A stretch of DNA of 64,000 bases from Ornithodoros turicata (Eukaryota; Arthropoda; Arachnida; Ixodida; Argasidae): positions 997,001-1,061,000 of the forward strand of contig NC_088201.1 in NCBI RefSeq assembly GCF_037126465.1. The letters run 5' to 3'. Both the position numbers and the translations under genes were made by a program. Positions 12,361 through 23,455 of this stretch are shown piece by piece. The notes under the pieces are model-generated. The model searched no databases. It was not told the origin of the DNA and saw nothing but the letters and a program-made list of their open reading frames with translations. Position 1 is the first letter of the stretch, and each line of letters begins with the position of its first letter.

Positions 12361-12897
12361 CACTGTCGAATTACGAATTTTTGAAATGTGATGTAGGCAA
12401 GCATTCGCTTGTCCCATCCTATAGTTGGCAACAAATTGGTGAGTCATCCCTTTTGGTTGTAATTTTTTATGCACCAGCTCGACGTGCTGAACGGGCCGAT
12501 TTCTTTCGTAGTCTTCACTGTTTCTTTCTGGGTAATTGTAATCTAGTTTCTCCTGTCTCCCTTCAACTCCGCGTAAGCGGTGGAGGAGGCGAAAGTGAGC
12601 TGGCCGTGTGTTTGTGTGTGTGTTGTGTTTTTGCCTAGCGTTCTTTGGTGGTGTCTCACTGACTATCGACTCCTATTCAGCATCGTTCATCATCTCATCA
12701 TCAGGACGCATCTCATCCTGTTCATTGTGCCTTGGGGTAGTGGGCCGCACCTCAGGTAGCGAATTTCCCCATTCTTCATCATTAATTTATCTGTTGTTGC
12801 TGCTCCTTGCGAAGGTGCACGGTTTGCGTATTCCGGAACACAAGAACGCAGACCAGTCATTCGTTTAAATCACTTGGATGCGAGGTTTTTTGCAAAC
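12361..12897 (-). repeat. Dispersed repeat R1, truncated copy
   Basis: Inverted relative to copy 1 (2736-3440). It follows the LINE B tail directly and stops inside the R1 sequence at about 12897, where GC-rich sequence related to an LTR element begins. Confidence 0.75.
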
Positions 12898-13631
12898 ACC
12901 AGGACCCGGGTCCCGTTCCCAGACCTGCGTCCAGTCCGCAGGAGGCGCACGTAGCTGCCACTATTTCCATCGCTAAGCATAGTGCTTGTGATATAGGGTT
13001 TCATTAGTGTGATTTCTGTTGCACAGTTTTCCGCTGTCTGTTCTAAGGGGGGTGCCTTCTTACCGTTTCCCTTTTCTTCTACTCTCAGATGCAACGACGT
13101 TCACATTCCTCCGCCTGCCGTGCACCCTCCCGCGGAAGCCGCCCGAATCCCTCCGGACATCTAGACCGGGCTCAGGTGCAGGGCCCACAGTACCACTCCG
13201 TCGCCACCCGGACGCTCGTCCACAACCCGTGTCCTGTGCATCCCGCTCCCGCTGGTACCATCAGCCCCTCAGAGGTGACGACCAGGGCCGCACACCGTTC
13301 AAGGGCCTGGCTCTCTCGGAACGCCACCCGGCCGACCCCCTGCAACCTTTGACAACAGAGGAAAAACGGATCCTGGGCCCACTGGGCCGAGTTCCTGAAC
13401 TACACCGAGCCTCACACCGCAGAGGCGACCTCCTCCAGGCCAGGGTCGAGGCTGCTCGCACCGCAAACGACGTAAACGCAGCGATCTGGACACTGAGGCG
13501 CCTCCAGCCCGAACTCCTGGCCGAGACTAGGCCTCATCCGCCCGCCGCACCCTCATCGGCTCTGGAGGATGACGTCGTACTGGAGCCCTGGAGCTTTCCG
13601 ACGATCTTATGTCTCTGTAAGAGGGGGAGGA
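12898..13631 (+). other. GC-rich internal sequence of an LTR element
   Basis: GC-rich stretch with Pro/Arg-rich frames, including TTEEKRILGPLGRVPELHRA and an alpha-helical ARTANDVNAAIWTLRRLQPE segment, closing with a purine-rich tract (aagagggggagga, ~13618-13631) just before an LTR. It may be the remains of a gag-type protein or the inside of a non-autonomous LTR element. No conserved retroelement motif was found, so the assignment rests on position. Confidence 0.4.
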
Positions 13632-13879
13632 TGTGGCAAGCCACGCTCTACGCTATCTTATCAAGAGTGGCGCCACTGAAACCGCCAGAAGGCCACTGAG
13701 GGGGCGTGGCACTCGCCTACATAAGTGGCAACAGGCCTCGTTGGAGAAGGTCTTTCTCCCGCTGGGAACCGTATGCTGTTGATGAATAAATCTGGTATGT
13801 TGGTTTGAATCTCTGTTGTGCTGCTTGTTCCTTCGTGCGTGGAACGGATGGGCTGACGCCCCGGGGTTGTGGGAACACA
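13632..13879 (+). mobile_element. LTR (248 bp) after a polypurine tract
   Basis: Begins TGTGGCAAGCC and ends GGGAACACA (TG...CA type), preceded by a purine-rich tract and containing an AATAAA near 13786. Its last ~80 bp resembles the end of the element at 23456-23780, so the two are related LTRs. No second LTR copy was found in the window. Confidence 0.65.
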
Positions 13880-14619
13880 GTACAAAACTCCATAGAATTC
13901 TCATATCACTCTCTGCTTGTGATGGTAGCACCTCCTGTGTACTTTCCAGGTCACATTCTGTTTGACACTGCATGAGAAAAAGGCACGAGGCAGTGGATTT
14001 GAGCTTACCATTCGTTCTTGCATTTAAAAATGGTCGGAACAGCGTCTGGCTTCAGGCACCGATTGTTGTGTGACTGGGAATAACAGTAATCCTCAAAATG
14101 TTGTCATTCGCCTTTGGGGAAAATGATTCGTCTCCTATGTTCTGGAGCCATTCATTCAGTAGCTTGCTGTTCCAAATGACATCACAATGACTTTCAATTA
14201 GGCGTTCGACGTCGTAAAACATGTTTTTAGAATTAATTCAATTCATGCTGCGGGTGAGCTTCACATAATGAAAACTGATTGCTTACTTGTGAAAGGAAAC
14301 TCCCGATCCTCTTCTGTGTTGGTTTTTGCACTTGGACAAAGCACACAAAGTGGGCATAGCTACCTTGCACTTCCGAAACCGAAACGTCGTGCCTTTGCGT
14401 TCGGCAATTGATTTTGTGCTACTGCCTTCATTTATGCGTTTTATTGCAAATTATGAAGTAAAAGCTTTTTCTTCTCGATGTTCGCGAAATGTTTGGTGTG
14501 CTTTCCAAGTAATTTCACGTGTTATCGTCGAAACATTACACTACCAAGATTACCGTGACCCTCACCGCGAAACGCATTTGTTCACCTCGCAACACTAGCG
14601 GATATAATATGGCGCTTCC
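13880..14619. other. No recognisable feature
   Basis: About 740 bp of AT-moderate unique-looking sequence. A 90-codon open frame at 14326 has no domain signature and no supporting context. Confidence 0.5.
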
Positions 14620-14880
14620 CTCACCTAGACACCCCTCAAAGCGTACGTTTGCTTCTAGCCTCTTGTTCATCTGAGAAGCAGTAGAAAAAGGAGCATGAAA
14701 ACACGCCATCTAGTTGGTTGTTCCAGATCTCCAGGTGGCGCTCTGACACTGGACACCGGCAAAAGCATATGCTGACAAATGATATACGTCATTTTACGGT
14801 TATGGGTTTTTGTAGTTATAGACCCGATTAACAATCCTCCTTGCTTCGCGGTCGCGGGTCGATCCCGGCCGAAGAGTGAC
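14620..14880 (-). repeat. Dispersed repeat R2, inverted copy
   Basis: Inverted copy of 2555-2735. On the plus strand it continues into a short tRNA-like B-box stretch (gcgggtcgatcccggccg, near 14846), hinting that R2 copies can carry a tRNA-like piece. Confidence 0.65.
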
Positions 14881-14889
14881 TCATCTAAT

Positions 14890-15545
14890 CAGTCAACAAT
14901 ACAAAAAAAAGAGTGAGGAGCGTACTGTTTTGCGAGCTTCTTTCCCTGATGGTGATATACCATCATGGCCTGTGCGGCGCCTTTACATGGCACTTCTTGC
15001 GCTTAGTCGGCCACCCCCGAACTCGACGCGTGGCGTACGACCACTGCTGGCTGGCTGGACGCCCGTCGGGCCAGTCTTCAGTGGCGCTTAGCGCATGACG
15101 TCTTGCCGCTGCGTGAGCGTTTTCCCCGTTTTGGTATAACGTCACCCGGCTGTCCCTTCTGCGAGTACAGGGAGTCAGCAGAACATGCTTTACGTTTATG
15201 TTTGTTGCCGGGTGCCCTGTGGCATCGTGTAACGGGCCTCTATAGCCTGACGGATGTTGAGTGGAGCACAGTTCGTGGTCTGTACTCCTTCCCTGTCTCG
15301 CATTGGGATAGGCGGCATTTTGTGCTCTTGGTAGTCGAAATCAATTACCGAGTGTGGCTGTCGACGAGTGCACGCGCAGCAGAGCCGCAGTGTGCAGGAG
15401 GTGATTCGGCTATAGTTAACGCCGGTATTGGCAGAGTTCTTTGCAGGGAACGAGCTGTGCTTGGAGCAGTTGAGTTTCACCGTCGCTGGATGACCTCTGG
15501 CATTCTCTTCCGAGTGGACAATGGCAAGTTTCATGTTAACCTATG
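14890..15545 (+). mobile_element. LINE family B-related copy with intact C-terminus
   Basis: A diverged relative of family B. From 15103 an unbroken 147-codon frame runs LRERFPRFGITSPG, a knuckle CPFCEYRESAEHALRLC, VEINYRVWLSTSARA, VEFHRRWMTSGILFRV and a natural stop at 15545. The upstream part (14900-15100) is shifted into another frame. This is the best-preserved C-terminus of the cluster. Confidence 0.75.
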
Positions 15546-16040
15546 ATGTGTCCACATCCTCGTGTTGTTCTCCCATCTGTGGCTTTCCATTGTCTAGGAC
15601 TGTTGCATGGCGAAACGGACACGTATAGCAATCTCTAAACAACCTTAGTCGCTGGGCGAAAGCTTGGTATTCAGAATGTTGTCGAGTCTGTTTGAGATGC
15701 TACAGGAAGCCTGCCCCTGTGGCCGGCCTTCCATTTGATGCCAATACACTCTCTTGCTTGATGACTGTAGGACTGTAACGTAAAGTTAGTGTCTGTCCAA
15801 AGGGGACTACCTCTATACGTAGCTCTCCTGCTTGATGACAATACACACGATGACAACACATGGCCATGGCTTGCGGATATTTGAGCCTACCTCCATAGGT
15901 AGCTCTCCTGTTTGATGAGAATGCATTGGCTTGCGGATGTTTGTTCCGCGCCCGATTTCACTGGGAAGCTCTAAAGCTGGATGCAGCACACCGTTTTCGG
16001 CATTGGGGCAGACAGTGAATACCGTACCTCGCGCGTGAAC
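15546..16040 (+). mobile_element. LINE family B 3' UTR pieces with repeated stem-loops
   Basis: Contains tail motifs near 15737 (TGATGCCAATACAC) and 15834 (TGATGACAATACACA) and two stem-loop versions near 15808 (altered loop) and 15890 (ACCTCCATAGGT). It looks like two or three 3' ends stacked head to tail. Confidence 0.65.
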
Positions 16041-17595
16041 ACCGGCAGTGTTGAGATGCACTCAGGCAGGTGTTAGCTGTGCTTCGCCACTCACGCAGTC
16101 CTCAATCTGCGTCCGATATCGAGGACCTAGCCTCTCTGCGAATGCAGTCCTGGCGCAAATTTGTTGCGCAACGCAATGGTGCGCTGGTCCTGGGAGGCAT
16201 ATTACTCCTGTGTATTACTCAAGCGCTATGTGGCGGAAAATCCGGGCTGAGCTCCGGTCAGCTGACGGCTCAATTCTGACTAATACCGGTGACGTTCAGG
16301 AAGCAATGCGTGAGCATTGCGCGGCCCTTTATCAAGAGTCACCTCACGACGAGCCTGTTGTCAGCCGAGAGTGCCCACTGCCGGCGAAACAAATGGAGCA
16401 TGTTGACTCAGGGCCGCTCACGCAAAATGAAGTTTTTGCGTCTGTCTCCTCAATGACGAGCGGAAAGTGCTCGTCGTCGAAAAAGTGCTCGAAAGTCAAA
16501 GGCATTCGATCGTGTGCGCCACATGTATCTATTTTGAACACTGAAGGCATATGTTTTCGACGATGGTTGGGTGCGCTTTGTTGAGGTCTTATACAAAGGC
16601 GCAAAAAGTGTCTTTTCCGTAGCTGGTGGTCTAGCGTCTCCGTTTGACGTTACGTGTGGTGGCCCTCTCATCTCTCATGCCCTTGCCATCAACCCTCTCC
16701 TCGAGCGTACGCTGACGACGTCTCCGTCATACAGAGTTCCCTTGAGCCAGTGTTGAAAGCGTTTCAAGACTATGGTACAGTTTCTGGGGAAAGATTGAAT
16801 AAATCTAAAAGTGTCTCTCTTTTTTTAAATCTTCAGCCAACCTGTGCTGCACCGTTTCAAGTTCCTGTAAGACCTCAGGTTAAAATCCTAGGAGTTGTTT
16901 TTGACAGTGCAGGGGTCTCAGCTGTCAACTGGCCTCGAGTATTCAGCTGCTGTAGTGCTGTGCTGCGAGAGCTTAAGTTTGTGGACCTGCCGACCACTTT
17001 TCGGGCACAGCTGTTAGCAGCATGGTATTACAGTCGCTTGTGGTTTTTAGCGGCTGTTTCATCCCCGCCAGCGGTAATACAAGTTGCTATCACACCACAC
17101 GCATTCCAGTTTTTGTGGGGCGGATCCGTTGAATGGGTCTGTAGGTCTCAACTACACGGAAGTCGTGATCTGGGTGGCTTGGAAGTACCAGCTGTGCCAA
17201 AAAAGTGCTTGGCGCTTCAATCGCAGTATTCTCTTTGAGGCCCTCCGTCGTGCGTCAGAGCACCCCGCATTAGCGCAGTATTTCCTAGGATACACCGCCA
17301 GGTGGTTCCTACAATGGATGCCCTCCACATGTTTTTGCTCTCCACTGTCTCCTGGGCCACCGTGCAGTTCCTAGGACCGTTGCCGATTCCGCGCACCCAG
17401 CGAAAACAATTGGCTTTGTTAATTACGGAGATAAACTTTCAAATTTGGATCCGTCATTGCCGGCTGGTTTTCGGTGGCCCAGACTGAGACGCAGTATATT
17501 TCAGGCTGTCAGGGCAGGTCTTTGTAGCCACATTGCCCGTGAAGACGCACTGTAAGGCCTTCTGGAATGCTCTCGCCGCTGGCTGACGTCTAATT
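16041..17595 (+). mobile_element. LINE family B, copy with RT palm and thumb
   Basis: Starts in the pre-RT region (MWRKIRAELRSADGSILTNT). An internal deletion then joins to the catalytic block SKAFDRVRHMYLF near 16497, continues with AYADDVSVIQSSLEPVLKAF near 16708 and a thumb region (VLRELKFVDLPTTFRAQLLA) to 17238. A further deletion leaves a short C-terminal piece (INFQIWIRHCRL) near 17425. Truncated on the right by R1 sequence. The FDRV and ADD motifs identify an L1/Tx1-type RT. Confidence 0.85.
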
Positions 17596-18068
17596 CTTAT
17601 TAATATTCTAATCTAATAGTTTCCCTTCAACTCCGCCTAAGCTGTGGAGGGAGGGGAAAGTGTCGTATGTGTTGTGTTTGTGCGTAGCGTTCTTTTGATG
17701 TTGTCTCACTGACTATCGACTCCTATTCAGCGTCTTTCATCATCACATCCTGTCAATTGCGCCTTGGGGTAGTGGGCCGTACAACAGGTGGCGAATTTCC
17801 CCATTCATCGCCATTAATTTATCTGTTGTTGTTGTTCCAGACCAGACATTTGTTTAAATCACTCGCATGCGAGGTTTTGCAAACACCAGCGAGCAGACGA
17901 CACACAGAGGCGAAGAGAGAGAAAGGTCAACAGATGGCGCTGATCGCCTCACAGGCACGGAACTCACACGTTACAACCGTTAACAGTTCAAACCGAACTT
18001 TTGATAAAACAGCCATGTCCTACATGATGATACATTTTGTCTATATTTCACTTTACAGTTCCTTTAAA
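17596..18068 (-). repeat. Dispersed repeat R1, truncated inverted copy
   Basis: Inverted relative to copy 1. It ends at the 'ctttaaagaatt' border, where the R3 element begins immediately. Confidence 0.75.
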
Positions 18069-18790
18069 GAATTAAAGGGGCACTAAACAGCTCGACGAAC
18101 ATTATCCAGTTATTATGCTCTATGAAAAAAAAACGTGGCTCACGATATCAAAATGTGAAATTCATTTACTTCTAGATAGCGTCCTTACCACGAAACAATG
18201 CCATTCAAAGAGCATAATCCCCGTGAGCCTCTCCTTCATCCTTGGAACAGGGGCACGCCACCAAGTTCCAACGTATGTCGACACCGCATTCCAGGGACAG
18301 GAGTTAGGGGAGATTTCGATCTTCCAGCCAATGACGGGCCCCGCTGAGACAAGGGGCAGCTCGCGAAGGAACTGGTTGCGGGAGCATCCCGGTGTCCTCG
18401 CGGAGCAATACAACACTGCAAGCACAGTGCGCGCACATGAAATGCAACATTGCGGGCTTTTGGTACGGTTTGATTTGGCTACCTTGGGATTGACAATCGG
18501 CAAGACGTTTAGAATTCACCTAACTTCTCGATATTACAACAAAATCAATGTATAAGCGTCCGGCATTTTGAACGGTTGACGGTGTGCGACGTCAAAATGA
18601 CGTGTGGCTATTGTCGCCTGGGCATCGCAAGGCGGGGCATGAGCGCGAAAGAGTGCAGTGAATATTGGGTCGGTTTGGAGCCATCATTTAGTTTCTTTTC
18701 TCTCTTTTTTTTTCGACAACGATTATTGAATAACGTTCACCGTCAGCAACGTATCACAACCCGTTAAAAAATTAGTGCACCTTGTATACC
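18069..18790 (+). mobile_element. R3 non-autonomous DNA element, longest copy
   Basis: A ~720-bp element with one end AAGGGGCACTAAACAG and the other end, read inverted, AAGGTGCACTAA, i.e. short imperfect terminal inverted repeats. Other copies lie at 6839-7140 (truncated) and 55850-56427, both in the opposite orientation. No transposase-like sequence. Superfamily unknown. Confidence 0.65.
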
Positions 18791-19015
18791 TTTTTTCTTA
18801 GCCTATGCCACACTCCAGACCAAATGGAATTGCAGGTGCCCGTCAGAATCGCGGCCTGCCCCATCTGAGAAGTGGAAAAAAAAAGACTGAAACGCCATCT
18901 AGTTTGTTGTCCAGATCTCCAGATGGCGCTCTGACATTGGACACCGGCAAAAGCATATGCTGATAAATGATATACGTCATTTTACGGTTATCGGTTTTTG
19001 TAGTTGTATGCCCGA
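18791..19015 (-). repeat. Dispersed repeat R2, inverted copy
   Basis: Inverted copy of 2555-2735 with the ggacaccggcaaaagcat segment. It runs up to the 5' end of LINE family A. Confidence 0.75.
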
Positions 19016-19146
19016 TACGCAATACGACGACGACGCTGAGAAGTGGACGTGTGTTCTGAAGCTGTGGTTAGAAATACTGGTTAGAAATACTTGTTTACCG
19101 CTAAATTTCCAGTTACTTGAAATCGCAGCACCCCGACATGGGTTCG

Positions 19147-19879
19147 CAAGGGTTCCCTAGGGAGCTGACGGCACAGCTGCGGCAGGACTTGACGCTACAG
19201 GCAAGTGCTGGAGGCTGTAGCCGCTGTTGTCACACTGCGTGACATTCGAACGGTTCGTCCTGCGGGCCGGGGCAAATTCTTCGTGACAGTCCACTCTGTG
19301 CGGGCCGTAGACCAGTTGCGCACTCTAGGTGCACTCTCCGTTGGGAACAAGGCGTACCCGCTGTTATCCCTGGCATCGCCGATGAAGGTGATCTCGATAC
19401 TGAACCTACCGGCTGAGCTACTTGATGGAAGACGTGGAGGCCGTGCTGTCGAAGTACGGGAGAATAATCAAGTCCCACAGGGAGAGGTACAGGGATTTTT
19501 CCTCCGTCGAGACTGGCACACGCAAGGTGCTCCTGGATGCCACAAAGGAGGTGCCCAACTTGATATCGGTGAGGGGTTCTCAAGCTATGTGCCTGTACAG
19601 TGGAATGAGAAAGGTGTGCCGCCGTTGTGGCATTTGGGGAAACGAGGCTTCGACCTGCGAAGAGCGATGCCGCAAGTGTCTGCAGCCGAGGAAGAGCAGG
19701 GGAAACCACCTACTGAGGTCGCGTCCTCTGTAGAACCTCTCCTAGAGGAGGTGAGCTCTTCCTCCCTAACTCAAGAGGAACGTTGGCAGACCGTCGGAAG
19801 AGGGGGAGCACGGAAGAAGGCTCACAGCAGCAAGTTGAGACAGAGCGTCAACCGTTCTGCCTCATCCCCATCCTCTTAG
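19147..19879 (+). pseudogene. LINE family A ORF1, frameshifted
   Basis: The ORF1 product is split across frames: a first part with LEAVAAVVTLRDIRTVRPAG, a middle frame with zinc-knuckle-like cysteines (CRRCGIWGNEASTCEERC, near 19617), and an acidic, Gln/Ser-rich end. A gag-like nucleic-acid-binding ORF1 with knuckles is usual in Tx1-type LINEs. Frameshift near 19430 and another near 19740. Confidence 0.7.
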
Positions 19880-19889
19880 CCCGCTCATA

Positions 19890-20961
19890 ATGAAAGTCCT
19901 CACGCTAAGTGTCAGAGGGTTGCGACAGCACCGAAAGCAGCGGATGCTAGGATCTCTGCTGGAGTCTTTGGATGTACATGTGGCTTGTCTTCAAGAAACG
20001 AATTTTTTGTAGCCTCCAGGAAGCAAGGGAGTTTGCACGAATAGTTGACGTTGAAGGTTTCTTCAGCTTTGGCACTTCGAGGTCAAAGGGGGTGGCCATT
20101 CTCATCACGAAGCGATTTTCAGGCAAGGTGTTACGTCACTCCTTCGATTTCGATGGAAGGATTGTGTCCGTCGACCTGTCGCTACAAGGACGTGTCACTC
20201 GCCTTGTCACCGTTTACGCCCCGATGGAGTACCAAGCGCGTGACGACTTCTTCCGTCAGGTCGATCCTTACCTACTCGGCAAGAATGCGATTCTTACGGG
20301 CGACTTCAGCTGTGTCCTAGACGACATACATGATAGAAGAGGAGTCACTGAGAGACAACAGCCATGGAAGTCGAAGGAGCTCAGGCGTCTTGTTCAGGCT
20401 TTGGACCTCAAAGATGCGTGGACATACATACATGGCACTACTGAAGGCTTCACCTTCGGGGCGGGAGAACGGTATGTGAGGCTCGACCGTTTCTACGTGA
20501 CAAGACCTGTGGAAGGCCTTGTCTCCGATTGCACCTTGGTTCAGGTCGGCACTTCCGCCTCTTTCTTTTCGGATCATAAGGCCTTAGTTCTCGATTTTCG
20601 AGACCCGGAGGGCTTCGGGCCGCAACCTACCCCGTGGCGCCTAAACGTGTCTCTCCTTGAAGATGACAGGGTGGTTGCAGACGTCCGTGAATTCCTCGAG
20701 ACAAGGTTGGAGGAAGACCATACGCTCGAGTGGTGGGAAAGCGTGAAAGAAGGCGTCCGGAACATTTTCACGAGCTGGGGAAAATTGCGCGCTCAGGAGC
20801 GACGGCGGGACATCAAAGTACTCCAAGTCTGTCTCCGTGGCCTTCTGGAACTGGGTCTGTCTTCTCAAGAGGAAGTTTCCGCCTTCAAGGAGTTGCAGGC
20901 AGAGCTCTCCGCTCTCTTATGTTACAAGGCGCAGGGGTGGTCAGCAGCGTGTAATCATTAG
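19890..20961 (+). pseudogene. LINE family A endonuclease domain
   Basis: An open stretch of 329 codons from 19972. Exonuclease-endonuclease-phosphatase motifs are visible: ETNF (different frame, near 19997), VTVYAPMEYQARDDFF, ILTGDFSCVLDD with the catalytic G-D-F, the Y-V-R-L-D-R-F block, and SDHKALVLDF with the catalytic Asp-His. The N-terminal catalytic Asn/Glu part lies in a shifted frame. It nicks target DNA in active LINEs. Confidence 0.85.
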
Positions 20962-21009
20962 GGTGTGACTTTCCCCCGAGGACACGCACGGATGAACATT
21001 CCGATCGCT

Positions 21010-22015
21010 CGGCGCCCGTGCAGTTGCACCGTTTGAACAGAGAAGACGGGTCGACGGCAACCTCTATCGATGACCTTGTGGAGACCTACCGCAGCTTCTA
21101 CTCTAGTCTGTTTGCATGCAGGCCTGTGGACACTTGGCTCTGGGAGGACGTCTGCAGTGATTATCAGAGCCTTACTGAAGACCAGTCAGCTGATTTGGAT
21201 TTCGATATCGGTATCGCCGAACTACATCAGGCCGCCAAGGCAATGAGGAAGGGGAAAACGCCAGGGTCAGACGGCCTCCCCATTGAGTTCTATCTTCGCT
21301 TTTGGGATTGCCTCGGAGCACCCCTCAGGGACGCCTTTGCCACTGCTATGGAACGGGGTGTTCTCCATCCCTCAGCACGATGCGGTATCATTAAGCTTCT
21401 ATGCAAAGACCCCTCGCGCTCAGAAGATCTTTCCGCATGGCGCCCCATAACATTGCTAAACACCGATTATAAGTTCTTCGCAAAGGTGCTCCAGCAACGC
21501 CTAGCGCGAGTGATCGATATAGTCATTTCCCCTTCCCAAGCCTGTTCTGTCCCAGGCCGAAGTATACAGAGCGATATCTTCTACTGGGTGGCGGACCGTC
21601 AGTCGTCTGCACTGGTCGTGTCGTTCGACCAGGAGAAGGCCTTCGACCGGGTGGCACATGAATTCCTGTTCTTCGTCCTAAACCGGGTTGGTTTCGGCGA
21701 TCGTTTTCAACGTTTCGTCCGGCTGCTCTACACCGGTGCTGTCAGCCGAGTGTTAGTGAACGGAAGGCCCTCTGAGTTCAACGTGCATTCTGGGGTGCGC
21801 CAGGGGTGTTCCTTATCCCCTCTGCTCTACATTCTGGTCTTCGAAGCGACTATTCGGATGTTGTCCAGGAAGAACCTGATACCTCGCTGTTCCTGGAAGT
21901 GACTGTTTCCCCACGCTCTTCTCCTACGCAGACGACTTGACGGTGTGCCTGCCGTCCGCCGCCGCAATCGAGCAGGTCCTGCTTTGCTTAGACAAGTACG
22001 GCCGGCCAGGGTGAA
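21010..22015 (+). pseudogene. LINE family A reverse transcriptase, broken before YADD
   Basis: A 294-codon open frame from 21018 shows KAMRKGKTPGSDGLPIEFYL, WRPITLLNTDYKFFAKVL, CSVPGRSIQSDI, VSFDQEKAFDRVAHEF (first catalytic Asp) and SGVRQGCSLSPLLYILVFEA. It stops at 21902. The catalytic FSYADDLTVCL follows in another frame near 21918-21950, so a frameshift separates the two halves of the active site. Confidence 0.9.
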
Positions 22016-22129
22016 CGAGCGCAAGTCATCCGTGCTCGCCATCGGAGCGGACTTCCCTTACCGGGGATGCATACGGGATACCTGTCAGAATCGTTAGAAT
22101 CCGGTTCAGCAGGTCAGGTCCCTTGACTA

Positions 22130-23101
22130 GTAACTGGGAGATATCTCTGCGTGACACCGCTCGTCTTCTTGCCTCGCTCTCAACAACACCGGTGCGGAGC
22201 GCGCCGACGTGGTGTCTCGACGTGTTTGTTCGAGGTTCTGGTTTTTCGGGACGGCCTTCCAGCCGTCGACAGCAGCTGCGCGACGAGCCAATAGCCTGAC
22301 CTTCCGATTTTTCTGGAATGGTCGCCCTGAACGGGTGCAGAGGGGCTGAGGCCACCCGCGATGGGAGGGTGGCGGTTTCTGGATGTGCGTCTGGGTCTTG
22401 CGTCCCTCTTTGCTATCCTTCGGGACACGAGACATATCGCCCATGATCTCGCCATCTTCTTTACGGGAACATACATCCGAGATTTCGGCGGCTCCTTCGA
22501 CTGCCCCCACACCGAGCGTCTGCCGACTTTCTACCGTCTCATGCGACAGCACGCCCTGCGAATACATGAGCACTTCCCTGACTTGGACTTTCCCACTTGG
22601 TGAATGAGGCAGCTGTATGAAGCTCTGTGTGACATCAGCTTCCCGATCTCGTCATCCCAGCAGACGGAGAATAGGAGCCGCATCGTGTCCCGCCTGGTCT
22701 CTCACCACCTCGCCTCTTGCGGTTCGGGATTTCACGGACTGACAGCTGCGTACTTTGCGTGGCTGTAGAAACGCACCAGCACCTGTTTCATGAGTGACTA
22801 AACGCGGCCGCCATGTGGCGAAGAGTGGCGGACATTTACAGGCTACCAGCAGTATGTTTCGACACCTGTGCCCAGCAGGAAGGCCTTCGTGGTGTCCGAG
22901 ATCTGCTACCAGCGCTGGTGTGCCAGGATTCGTTCCGTCTATGGTGCGCAGCCAACAACCCTGGTCAATTTGTTGATGGCTTGCCGCATCGCGCTGAGGA
23001 CCCGCTTGGACCTTAGGCGGCTCGGCCGAGACCGGCGCCGGTGGAGGAGTCATTGTAACCTCTTCGTACTCGCCAATGCTCAAATCATCATCAAATTGTG
23101 A
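22130..23101 (+). pseudogene. LINE family A C-terminal region
   Basis: Fragments in several frames: FFWNGRPERVQRG near 22310, FLDVRLGLASLFAILRDTRH-type sequence from 22378, and a final frame RIALRTRLDLRRLGRDRRRW...NLFVLANAQIIIKL ending in a stop at 23099-23101. The pattern is that of the region after RT in L1/Tx1 LINEs. Broken by at least three frameshifts. Confidence 0.7.
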
Positions 23102-23344
23102 TTCGGCCGGGATCGCTCGCTGAACTGTGCAATAGTGCGAGTTGCTCATTTACCTGCATGCCTTTTTGCTGTTCTGTTCATGAGTAGGCCTACTCACTGA
23201 ACTTTTCTATAGCGCTGTATAATGTGTTGTACATCGTACAGTGTAGTGTAATATAGTGTAGCGCATTGCATAGTCTTTTTTATGGCCTATTGTTGTACGA
23301 GAGTTGCGTGATTTTTAAGCCAGAGGCATTCATGCGCCTGCCTG

Positions 23345-23455
23345 TTGTATTATTATTATTTTGCAATGTGTGGTAGGTTTGTGCATGAGGGTTTTTGGTC
23401 TGGCCTTTACTCTTTCAATAAACATTCCCCTCCAGAAACTTATATATATATATAT
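23345..23455. repeat. Simple repeats, TAT-rich and (TA)n
   Basis: A tattattatt run near 23349 and a (TA)n run at 23440-23454 directly left of the inverted-terminus LTR-like element. Confidence 0.7.

Larger units (their letters stand above)
19030..23110 (+). mobile_element. Near-full-length but degraded Tx1/L1-like LINE (family A)
   Basis: Ordered remains of 5' UTR (19030-19146), ORF1 (19147-19879), apurinic-type endonuclease (about 19890-20961), RT (about 21010-22015) and C-terminal region (about 22130-23101). The RT and endonuclease blocks place it in the L1/Tx1 group. Several frameshifts and stops make it inactive. Fragments of the same family occur at 27396-27510 (5' UTR) and, inverted, at 32390-32495 (ORF1 start). 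Confidence 0.88.

Noticed and set aside
14326..14598. 90-codon open frame as a gene
   Set aside because: No domain, no splice or neighbour support, surrounded by repeats.
18115..18555. 146-codon open frame
   Set aside because: Lies inside the R3 element; the corresponding frame in the other R3 copies is broken and there is no domain.
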